A program made the position numbers and the translations under genes. From contig JAJNNY010000147.1 of assembly GCA_022453515.1 (NCBI GenBank), forward strand, positions 1-23,166: a stretch of DNA of 23,166 bases, in the 5' to 3' direction. Under the pieces are notes generated by a model. That model did no database searches and was not told where the DNA came from. It saw only the letters and a list, made by a program, of their open reading frames with translations. Source of the DNA: Astrocystis sublimbata (lineage: Eukaryota > Ascomycota > Sordariomycetes > Xylariales > Xylariaceae). Shown piece after piece: positions 1 through 8,975 of the stretch (position 1 is its first letter; every line of letters starts with the position of its first letter).

Positions 1-2086
1 CATCTTATTTCGGAATACTTTGAACTTCTTGAGCTTTCATCATGTTGGTATTGCTTTGCCACTCTGTAAATCCCGCTGGTACTGATTAGCATCCCAGGTG
101 CGATTCACAAACGCGATTTTCTGAAGCAGGTATCTCCACCGAGGGTCCTTTAAATGGGAGATTACTCACAATATCAACAGTACGACTCGTTCTGGGAGGG
201 ATCGCGAGACGTCCCTGTCATGTGGCTAGGCCTCTTGTTCAGCACCCTCTCAATAGCAGTGACGTTCCGAGAGTATGACGTGGACCAGTTTCGATCTGGT
301 CAACAGCTCGATTATGTCTCGCTTGGTGCTATTTATCGTGAGAAGACTGTACAGTGTTTGGTACTCGGACAGTACACGAGATGTGGCCCGCTCGTCCTCG
401 AGACCATGATTCACCATTTTGCTGCCGAATATATGCGTCGACGCGACGTCAACAACGAAGCATGGATTATCCTCAGCACTACAGTGCAATTAGCAAGTAA
501 GTGATCAGTTCGGGTATTTCAACATCATGATTACTAGGAGCTTGAAACCGGGGCTCTCTATCTAAGAATCACACGGGTAACTAACCAATGTTCCACATCT
601 ACAGTGCGCATGGTTATCATAGAGATCCTGACCACTTCAAGTCCATCTCACCATATGGTATGATTTCACCATCATGATGCGTATCCCGGTGCTAACGGAA
701 GCAGATGGCGAGCTACGACGCAGAGTATGGGCAATGCTCTATCATTTAGGGTCCGTATAAACTATTGTCCCTCCCATGCCAAGATCCATAGAGAACCTCG
801 AAGTCTCGTAATCGTTTTACTAACATTACTGTAGTCAGCTGTGATGCGTACATTGCGTTGTCCGCAAAGGACATTCCAAACCGTGGTGCTAACGGATGAC
901 AGACATCGCGACATCAGGACAGCTTGGAGTGCCGCGCCTGATCAACGACGCATTTGTTGACACAGCCGAACCCCGGAATCTCTTCGATAGTGACTTCGAT
1001 CCCAGCTCACCCGAGTTGCCACCTTCGCGTCCAGACACTGACCCAACTCCGATATTAGTCGTCTTGGCCAAACTACGGATCGGCCGCATGTACACAGCTG
1101 TCGCTGATATCGTAACGAAAACGCAGCCGCCTACATATGCTCAAGTCTTGCAGGTTGACCGACAGATCGAGGACATGTTCTTGAAGATCCCGGAATACTG
1201 TAGAATTCAGGAACAGTCCGAATCTGTTACAGTTCCGCCGCAGATACTGCTGCAGCGCATTTTCATTCAGATGAACCATTACAAATGCCAAGTTATCCTT
1301 CATTGGCAATATCTGAGATCGGCCAACGAGGATGACCGATATTCGTACTCAACCAAGACCACTGTTGCTGCCGCACTCAAGATCTTGAAACTAAACCAAA
1401 TTGTCTACGAGGGACTCAAAACCGGCGGGCGCCTTTACTCAGTCAGATGGCGAGTCACCTGCTTTTTCAGCCACGACTACCTCCTCGCTGTGAGCATATT
1501 ATGCTTCTACCTGCAGCAAAATGGTGACAGGGTCAGCAGCTCGGAGCTCAATGAGATCAAGCAAACTTTGCGTCAAACGAAAGAGATATGGGGCCCCAGG
1601 ACGCCCATGTCGACTGAAGTTAAGCGTGCTGCTGCTGCCCTTGAATCAGTCCTACCAGGTGTCCTAGGGCGCGACCCCGATGAAAGCTCGAGTGACAGCC
1701 AAGGAGTAGTAACGCCTGATGAGAGCTCAGAGCTAGGCGCATTTCACATTGACCAGGGTGTGTATGTCCATTTCTAACTAGCTTGTGGCTAAACACTAAC
1801 AATTCGACTACTTACAGATCCTTTTGTAGGCTCCATTTCGCCATTCTTTGACCCTATGTTCGAGGGAGCCCCCATGTTTCCCTCGCACATCAATGATATG
1901 GGGGCTTTCATTGACTCAGTATTGACCGGCTCGGCTGATCCATATATCGAAGTAAGTTCCGATCCAGAAAACCCAACATTGAACTATGCTAATGACGATC
2001 AAAGGCCCCGAACTTCGGTACCTTCTGTTGACCACTTCGGCCGTCCCATCAGAAAACTCAACGAAACCCATCTCTTATCTCGGTAA
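1..2086 (+). CDS. Zn2Cys6 fungal transcription factor, 5'-truncated left copy
   Basis: Partial copy of the gene complete at 14307-17144. It starts inside the protein at the window edge (HLISEYFELLEL), so the zinc cluster is missing. Likely introns are 48-89, 130-180, 497-604, 658-704 and 1758-1817; the exon structure between 750 and 915 is unclear. Fungal_trans middle-homology features are visible: VPVMWLGLLFSTL, GELRRRVWAMLYHL, then LGVPRLIND and RNLFDSDFD after base 920. The exon at 605-657 has GG at 612-613 where the right copy has GGG; this breaks the frame inside the conserved MRMGYHRDP motif. The 3' end is uncertain: the frame stops at 2086, but a GTAAGT donor near 1952 or a GTAAGC donor at 2083 could move the stop to about 2031 or 2214. 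Confidence 0.8.
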
Positions 2087-2795
2087 GCACACATGACCAT
2101 TGATGTTAATCCCATGGACAAATGATCATAAGACTAACTGGTCATACACAACTTCAAACTCACAGAATTCAAGTCCCAGTTGCCACTTTACGCATGTATA
2201 TCAGACCAACATGAATGTTAGAGGTGCGTGTACGATTGATGGAAATAGTCAGAACAATCCTCAACTCCTATGAATGAAGACAGTTTGAGCAGGAGGGATT
2301 ATATCTCTGTAGGGCTAGCGAACCTACAATCTCTCAGATGTATTTACTATGTACGAGACAAATGTACTAGATCTAGGAAATCGCTACCACAAAGAGTGTA
2401 ATCAATAGTCCCGTCCAACTGACCACAACGCGCCGAGCAATGCTGCAGGACTCTCTCACTGTCGGGGATCGCAAATCCCAGGCGAGATCTGGATCGGTAG
2501 GGCTCGCCTCCTTGCCTTCTGCGAACACCGTCATGCCCAGCCGACTAGCTTTGGGATATTGGAGGCACCCGAGGCCCTTGCCTTGTGCTACTACGTAATA
2601 GGTAATAAATAGGTAGAGTAACACGATTGTATGTACCTGTGCGTCAAACGGCCACGGACCCACCGTTGCAACTGCTGTACTAGGTAGGTAATATTAGACT
2701 TGTATTGTACATACAATGAAGAATGCCTCCTACCAAACCCATTCGAGTTGCCCCTCATCCAATCCTGTCCCATTGCGAATTGCTACAAGTACAAA
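2087..2795. other. Intergenic region between transcription factor and ADC-like gene
   Basis: No convincing gene. It contains the possible last transcription-factor exon (2166-2214) and several TAGGTA-type short motifs (for example near 2603-2620 and 2682-2692), which recur in other spacers of this window. A one-base indel against the right arm lies near 2508 (GCCTCC here, GCCTTCC in the mirror). An open frame runs into the next gene from 2700, but a start there would add 32 residues that do not look like the conserved N-terminus. Confidence 0.5.
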
Positions 2796-3714
2796 ATGGA
2801 CGAAATTGAACCAGTGCCTGCGCCGTGGCAGTTAAAGGGCACCGTGTACATCGTGAGCTTCCTCTCCAAGGCTGGACAGCTGCCCGACCATGCGTACTCG
2901 CCGCTCGAAAGAGATTCCCCGTATGCATCGCCGGCGGGGTCTGGGGAGCACCGGGGCGGCATAGGCCAATTTCAAGTGATCCGCACAGAGAGCCCGGTCG
3001 GCGCTTACGACGAGCTCATCGTCTGTCCTGGCTCCTTCAACTACGAGACGGAGGAAGACGGGCGGCGGAAGACGAAGAAGAACGCGCGCATCAGCCGCAT
3101 CTACGTCTCGCAGAAGTATACTTGCTGGAACGGGCGCAAGAGTCCGTCACCACTTCCCCAGATGACTAGCTCCTTGGTTTGGGACGCTAACCGAGGCCTC
3201 GCTTGCGCCTTTGACAGATTGGAATATCCCCAAACACCTAGCGCGCTTCGAGTGGGACGAGCTCGACGGCGGCGCCAAGGGCGTCCGGGTCTACCCACAC
3301 GACACGACGGGAGACCCATCTGAATCGCGAGCAAACAACGTGCCGCTATTCCAGGCCAGGTTCACGCCCATGCGCTGGACACCGAGTTTCCCCTTGTCCC
3401 TCTCGTGGCTGCGGTATGTGGGCATTGACGCATCGCTCGTACAGCCTCCATTGCCGGCGGGCGAGGGGTCCCAAGGCGAGCTCCCGGGCACGGATCGCTG
3501 GTGCAGGATCATGCCGGCGCAGTCTACGAAGCTCGCCAGCCTGGCCTGGGCGGATCTATCGCAGAAGAACGAGCAGGGCGAGCTGACGAGCAGCGTGGCG
3601 GACGAGAACTTCTGGCCGGGACTGGGGCGATGGCAACTTGCCCTCCAGATGGAGGATGCAGTCATTGACTTTGCGGAGGGCGCTTATTGGGATGCGCCCA
3701 AGACTAAGCTTTGA
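2796..3714 (+). CDS. Acetoacetate decarboxylase-like protein, left copy
   Basis: Two exons, 2796-3141 and 3218-3714, joined by a 76-base intron with an unusual GTCCGT donor and a CAG acceptor; splicing creates GRKNWNIPKHLARFEW. The product is about 280 residues with no signal peptide or membrane segment. Motifs such as SPVGAYDEL, CPGSF, ARISRIYVS and NWNIPKHLARF resemble the acetoacetate decarboxylase fold. From memory, the clostridial enzyme has a PKK motif whose first lysine forms the Schiff base; here the aligned motif is PKH, so the first lysine is kept and the neighbouring one is His. Activity is therefore uncertain, and fungal relatives are usually called hypothetical. This copy lacks three bases at about 2984, losing one Tyr (VIRTESP against VIRYTESP on the right). 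The start is chosen at MDEIEPVPAPW because conserved-looking sequence begins there. Confidence 0.7.
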
Positions 3715-4205
3715 TTTCACATTACGAGTATAGCCCACGCATCCACGATGGTTTGGCCTGCTGCATATCGTGTAAGTCCAGTGGTTAGGTACCAGCTCAG
3801 AACCTCATAGCCAGACAGTAGTTGCGATTTGTAACTTTCACTGATGGCATGGGCGGCATTCCTTGATCTCGGACGAACAAGTATCTTAGATACGTATACA
3901 GGTCATGTAAAGTATCGGATCAAACAGAGGGCGAGCATGCATGCATGCACGGTCAGAACCTTAGTCTGGTGCCTGGTCGAATAGACATGGATGGATAGAT
4001 CTAAAGTGATGAAGGTGCTGATGGTGCAGGCATGCGCGGTGTAAAGATTAGATAGCGTGCAAGCTCTGTGACTGACGGCAGTGAGATGTACCTGGTTAAT
4101 TTTCATACCACGGGACAGGGCCACCGAGGCTTACGGGATTGATTGATTCAGGCCCCAGGTACCGTACCTTCAGCACATGCATGTATGTAATCGCCACGTG
4201 ACCCC

Positions 4206-4211
4206 ACGCGT
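4206..4211. promoter_or_regulatory. Possible MCB box (ACGCGT) upstream of condensin gene
   Basis: The hexamer ACGCGT is the MluI cell-cycle box bound by MBF in yeasts, where it drives G1/S genes. It lies about 340 bases before the condensin start codon, and 6 bases after a CACGTG palindrome at 4195-4200. A single hexamer can occur by chance; the link to a chromosome-segregation gene is the only support. Confidence 0.35.
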
Positions 4212-4224
4212 CTCAGAGAGCAGT

Positions 4225-4289
4225 AAGGTACCTAGGTACTTAGGCACCCCCCACCTCTTCTAGCATGTGTCAGTACCTAAGGTACCTAC
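4225..4289. repeat. Short GGTACC-rich inverted repeat
   Basis: AGGTACCTAGGTACTTAGG on the left faces AGTACCTAAGGTACCT on the right, roughly 15 of 16 bases complementary with one extra T and a spacer of about 30 bases. Each half is itself a near-palindrome. Similar TAGGTA/GGTACC motifs occur in other spacers of the window (near 2603, 2685, 3788 and 4158), suggesting a low-complexity intergenic motif family rather than a gene-specific site. Confidence 0.55.
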
Positions 4290-4548
4290 AGAGTACGCTG
4301 TATGCTGGCGAGGTTGGAGGGGCTTGTGGTGTGGTGACTGCCCCTCCATCAGTGATTGGTTGCCTTGGTTGCCCGAGCTGCGCCCAACAGGACTAGCGCG
4401 GCTTCTGGTGTTTACTTGCGACTTTGACTTCCAACTGTCGGCCCATCCCGTCACATCATCCCGTCGCATGCGCCCAGCGCGAACATCTCCGACCTGCAGC
4501 GAATACTCACGAAACAAGATCCAAAGTCGAGTCGCCTCCTATCTTACG

Positions 4549-7409
4549 ATGCCTCGTGTTGCTCAGAAGCCTCGCGCGAGCATTGGGGCGAGAACCGTTT
4601 CTGGTTCATCCAACTCCCCGTTCAAATCACCCCTCAAGTAGGTTTGCCGTGTCTTTCCTATGGTGTGCTGTGGATGCTTGCATTTATTTGTTTATATGCG
4701 CTGGCCTCATCTTGGCGGTCGAGCACCTCCTATTTCCCCATCAGACCGCATTGCTGGCAGAACCAAGCTCACCGCTGCCGTTGCTTAGGATCCCTCTCAA
4801 CGACGACGCGCGGGAGAAGAAGGGCCGACTTCACTCTCGCAAAGCCCTCCACGATAAACAGATCAGCGAGTTACAACAGGCAGCAGCTACGCCCGCGAAG
4901 AAGGCCGGATTCAGACTGGTGGACCTCGATAATGCCTCTGCCCGCTCGAGCCCGCGGACCCCGCGGCGAGCCCGGGGTGCAGATGCGGACGACGATGATG
5001 ACGACGACGACGAGAACGACGACGATGGCGATCTTATGGTGGTCGGCAGCGGCGTGACGCCTATGAAGCGCGTGCCCATCTTGGCCAACTTCGAGGAGTG
5101 GATGAAGATGGCCACCGACAACAAGATTAACGCCGCCAACTCGTGGAACTTTGCCCTGATTGATTATTTCCATGATATGTCCTTGCTCAAGGACGGAGAC
5201 GGCGTCAACTTCCAGCGCGCCAGCTGCACCCTCGATGGTTGCGTCAAGATCTACACGAGCCGAGTCGATAGTGTGGCCACCGAGACAGGCAAGCTCCTGA
5301 GCGGTTTGGCCGACAGCAATTCGAAGAAGAAAGCCAGGGACGAGGAGGGCGAGGGCGAAGAGAGCGAGGAGGAGGTAGACGAGGACGGTAACGTTGTTAG
5401 GAAGAAGACCAAGAAGCGCGTACGTTCGACTCTATCGCGCGTTCACGCATCATGGCCATGCTGACAACAAGCTAGCAACGATCATCAGAGGCCACACTAG
5501 CCCCGTCATTTGCGTCTCTACAGCTCAAGAAACTCGATATGGAATTTGCAGTAGATCCCCTGTTCAAGAAGGCCTCTGCCGATTTCGACGAGGGCGGCGC
5601 TAAAGGTCTCCTGCTGAATCATCTTATGATCGACGGCCAGGGACGCATAGTCTTCGACAGCAGTGACGACACCAATGATAAGTCAGCAGATGGCATCAAG
5701 CCTCGGCGAAGAGAGGACATCACAGCGGATGAGGAGGCAGAATTGGAGGACGAAGAAGACGACGATGATACGATCACAGATCAGCCAAAAGCAGAAGATG
5801 AAGAAGATGTAGAGATTGATATCAGCGCTCTCGGTGCTAAATTCTTCCCAGATCTGGCTTTGTTGGACGAGCAAGACATATGTCCCTCTTTGAAGACCTT
5901 TGATCTCGGTAATCCTTCGGGCTCACTAGACATCCCGTTCCTGCGCGCCCCAGAAGGCGATGGAGAGGATGAGGACGAAGACGCTCTCGACGCAGCTGGT
6001 AACAAATCTGGGATGTTTATTGACGACGAAAACCCGATGGGCTTCGATGATATGACAGCTATGGGTGGATTCGATATTGCCGAGGTCGCGTTCGGGGAGG
6101 GTGGTGAGGCCTGGGCACGAGAGGCTGCCTTAGAGCCCCAAATGCGCCCATACAACATGGGCCTTGACGATGAGATGGCAGGGGCTGAAGGCATGGAGGG
6201 CATGGGCGACGAGAATGCCGACTACGTCGTTTCTATGAATCACATGAAGAATAGCAACAACACACACGAAGACATTCTTGGTTACTTCGACCAAGCGCTT
6301 CAGAAGAACTGGGCTGGGCCAGAGCATTGGCGAATACGGAAGATCAAAGATGCTAATAAGCCAGAAACCACTCGGCAACGGAAGGAAAAAGAGCCATTCG
6401 AGATTAACTTCGCCGCGCCACTGATGCCAAACTCGCCGACACCATCTATACACAAGCAACCAGCAACTCGGCGATATCGCTACCCAAGAAAGACTGGAAG
6501 TCCAAGACTCGCAATCTGCTACCCGACGATAAGCACTTCAACTCAAAGCAGCTTCTCAGCCTTTTCCTCAAGCCCCAAAGCTCGGATGAGCAGCAAGCGG
6601 AACCGCTTTAGTAGGGTCGGAAATGCCGGCTATGGCGGGTCTTCAGAGAACGTGCACCCAGCCGATATGGACGAAGCCTTCTGGGCCAAGAATGAGCCTC
6701 TCAAAAGCCGTGAGGATGATACCGTCCTGCCTCAGGGCGACTACGACGCCGACTTCTTCGACGATGCGATGCCATTCGCTGGCGGTATGATGGATGACGA
6801 CAATGACGAATTTGCTGATGCCAGAGACCACTTCTCACCGAGCGCGGAGGCGCTGCCTACAGAAGCTCTCGGCACCACAACAATGTTCGATAATGGCATG
6901 ACAATGGGCGGTTCGGTACTCAGCTAGTCACATCTACGCGCCGGCTGCGGCCAGAGTATGTCCAGTACGCCCGTGTCGCCAAGAAGGTCGATGTCCGCCG
7001 CCTCAAAGAGAATCTCTGGAAAGGCCTGGGTTACCTGAACCCAATGAGGTGCGTTGTAGCCCAGCTCTTGCTAATAATCAGCACCTTTCTGTATCCGTAT
7101 ATAATAACGTAGCTAACATCGCGTGACCAGGACGGCAAACCGATCGAGATTACCAACGCCTCCTTCAGACGCCGAGGCAGTGCAAACGCCAAAAGACGAG
7201 GAGACACCACTCAAATTCACCGACGTCATGAATGACCTGAAGTCTGTCTATCCCAAAAACGTCATGGACGACATCTCTACGAGCTTCTGTTTCATCTGTT
7301 TGTTGCACTTGGCCAACGAGAAAGGCCTCGTGATCGAGAAAACGCAGAGCTTCTCGAACTCGAGATTCGAAAGGATTGGAATGCTGAGATAGTAGAAGGG
7401 GAAGTTTGA
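4549..7409 (+). CDS. BRN1: Condensin complex subunit 2 (kleisin, CAP-H/Brn1 family), left copy
   Basis: Kleisin subunit that bridges the Smc2-Smc4 heads in condensin and recruits the HEAT-repeat subunits. Exons are 4549-4637, 4789-5419, 5524-7048 and 7131-7409; the last intron has an AGCTAACAT branch site. After allowing for the missing bases the model is 842 codons, in the family's usual range. The N-terminal domain (FEEWMKMATDNKINAANSWN, later FQRASCTLDGCVKIYTSRVD) is the Smc2-binding part; an Asp/Glu-rich linker follows; the C-terminus (FTDVMNDLKSVYP, FCFICLLHLANEKGLVI) is the winged-helix Smc4-binding part. This copy is broken as written. A lost T at 6421 and an extra C at 6573-6576 put about 51 residues out of frame. 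A lost T at 6912 leads to a stop at 6927. A lost C in the last exon removes the natural end ELLELEIRKDW. The right copy reads correctly at several of these sites. Confidence 0.93.
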
Positions 7410-7612
7410 GTCGTTGAAAAAAAACAAGCTTCCTCTTGGGATTATGAATTATGCCGTTGTTCTTTCAAATCGTGTCGTAGGTGCCGTGTCGCAACAGATC
7501 CACCGATTGCCAGGTTTACGATTTGCAGTAGTTATGGATTACGCTTTGTTATGATAGCCGCAAGAAGCGAGCGAATAGAAGATATAGTCTTTTGCCAACA
7601 ACATACCATTAC

Positions 7613-8106
7613 TTATGATGAAAACGCAGCGTATATGCCATTATCCACACCACGGAGCATCTCTCTATCTTCGCGACTACGTGATGCCATGAGAGGATCC
7701 GTGAGAAGGTCAGGAGGAGCGTTTCCAGGTCCCATTGTTTTCTCCATAACCCAGTAGGGGCTGGGAAAATGCTCATACCACTCACCATTCATCTTAAATA
7801 CCTCCCTTGGGGCCGCTAATTGTCACATAACACGCTGTCCCTCGCAACGCGCCATCCTGGTGAAACCACTGATAACAATACAAACATGGAGATCTTAATC
7901 GAGATTTTCTAATTTCGATGTGCTCGGACCCGACCGGGGTCACTATGCCAGGACGCAGACTTCGTCATTCTTACGAGCTCCTTGCGTAATGGGTCCATCA
8001 GGGCTAGAGCGCGCCGATCACAACGCTTTGTTGTTCTAGCAGATATTCTAGATGTCTGCGCTTTCTTAGTTCCGAATGGGAAAAGTGTGGTGTTTTTTAG
8101 TATCTG
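7613..8106 (-). CDS. Unrecognised gene next to fold point, 3' part, left copy
   Basis: Convergent with the condensin gene and ending about 200 bases from it. The last exon is open from 7816 to the stop at 7613 and includes FKMNGEWYEHFPSPYWV, GNAPPDLLTDPLMASRS and REMLRGVDNGIYAAF. It is preceded by a TTAG acceptor. A second open stretch nearer the fold (mirror of 8276-8488) includes RALALMDPLRKELVRMTKSA. The two could be exons of one gene with an intron of roughly 100 bases, but the joint is not resolved and I do not recognise the family. The amino acids look natural, without low complexity. The 5' end is not seen and may lie beyond the palindrome centre. This left version reads more naturally than the right one (FPSPYWVMEKTMGPGN against FSRPLLGMEENNGTGN). 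Confidence 0.45.
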
Positions 8107-8171
8107 TCAACTTTCTTCTATTTATTGCTTTACGTTTATGTTGTAGCTCAGTAGTGCGGTACTTGCACTCC

Positions 8172-8210
8172 ATATACATACATATATTATGGATACATGT
8201 ATGTATATAT
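8172..8210. repeat. AT-rich fold point of the palindrome
   Basis: The 39 bases between the perfect inner arms are almost all A and T and are themselves imperfectly self-complementary: an ATACATACAT run on the left faces an ATGTATGTAT run on the right, offset by one TA unit. The truly unpaired core is about ten bases around TTATGGATAC. Short AT-rich inverted repeats like this can prime fold-back synthesis in vivo, and hairpins of this kind also arise during library preparation. Confidence 0.8.
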
Positions 8211-8275
8211 GGAGTGCAAGTACCGCACTACTGAGCTACAACATAAACGTAAAGCAATAAATAGAAGAAAGTTGA

Positions 8276-8772
8276 CAGATACTAAAAAACACCACACTTT
8301 TCCCATTCGGAACTAAGAAAGCGCAGACATCTAGAATATCTGCTAGAACAACAAAGCGTTGTGATCGGCGCGCTCTAGCCCTGATGGACCCATTACGCAT
8401 GGAGCTCGTAAGAATGACGAAGTCTGCGTCCTGGCATAGTGACCCCGGTCGGGTCCGAGCAACATCGAAATTAGAAAATCTCGATTAAGAATCTCCATGT
8501 TTGTATTGTTATCAGTGGTTTCACCAGGATGGCGTTGCGAGGGACAGCCGTGTTAGTGTGACAATTAGGCGGCCCCAAGGGAGGTATTTAAGATGAATGG
8601 TGAGTGGTATGAGCATTTCTCCAGACCCCTACTGGGTATGGAGGAAAACAATGGGACTGGAAACGCTCCTCCTGACCTTCTCACGGATCCTCTCATGGCA
8701 TCACGTAGTCGCGAAGATAGAGAGATGCTCCGTGGTGTGGATAATGGCATATACGCTGCGTTTCATTCATAA
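8276..8772 (+). CDS. Unrecognised gene next to fold point, 3' part, right copy
   Basis: Mirror of the left copy. Open frame 8276-8488 (70 codons) is followed by a probable intron, then a last exon from about 8569 to the TAA at 8770-8772. The 59-codon frame from the Met at 8593 stays open in both arms, although paired one-base indels change residues 10-23; this supports coding function in the true sequence. At 8400 this arm gives Met where the left gives Lys (PLRKELV), the one clear substitution I found. The two copies diverge from the fold point and would share one 5' region if the palindrome were real. Confidence 0.45.
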
Positions 8773-8975
8773 GTAATGGTATGTTGTTGGCAAAAGGACT
8801 ATATCTTCTATTCGCTCGCTTCTTGCGGCTATCATAACAAAGCGTAATCCATAACTACTGCAAATCTGTAAACCTTGGCAATCGGTGGATCTGTTGCGAC
8901 ACGGCACCTACGACACGATTTGAAAGAACAACGGCATAATTCATAATCCCAAGAGGAAGCTTGTTTTTCAACGAC

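Larger units (their letters stand above)
3715..4548. other. Upstream region of the condensin gene
   Basis: No gene recognised; short open frames on both strands look spurious. It holds a GCATGCATGCATGC run near 3936-3949, a CACGTG box at 4195-4200, an ACGCGT box at 4206-4211 and a GGTACC-rich inverted repeat at 4225-4289. The spacer separates two genes on the same strand, so it should include the ADC-like gene's 3' end and the condensin promoter. Confidence 0.6.
1..8171 (+). repeat. Left arm of giant inverted repeat (palindrome)
   Basis: This arm is the reverse complement of about 8211-16393. Gene by gene, left and right coordinates add up to 16394 at the outer end, 16389 in the middle and 16382 at the centre, so the left arm is a net 12 bases shorter. 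Differences seen by eye are two one-base indels and one three-base indel before base 6400, four one-base indels at 6421-6913, then roughly twenty small differences up to 7983. The innermost 188 bases (7984-8171) match perfectly. Not every base was compared. The arm may extend left of the window start. Confidence 0.97.

Noticed and set aside
2700..2795. Upstream start for the ADC-like gene, adding 32 residues
   Set aside because: The extra residues look like translated leader. The Met at 2796 begins the conserved-looking segment; still, no RNA evidence is available.
3903..4124. 73-codon open frame upstream of condensin
   Set aside because: It runs through the GCATGC repeat, has no recognisable motif and is mirrored only because the whole arm is.
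4831..5173. Long open frames opposite the condensin acidic linker (for example poly-Ser on the minus strand)
   Set aside because: They are shadows of the GAC/GAT repeat that encodes the acidic run.
8172..8210. Telomere or chromosome-end hairpin
   Set aside because: No TTAGGG or CCCTAA arrays occur at the centre or anywhere in the window.
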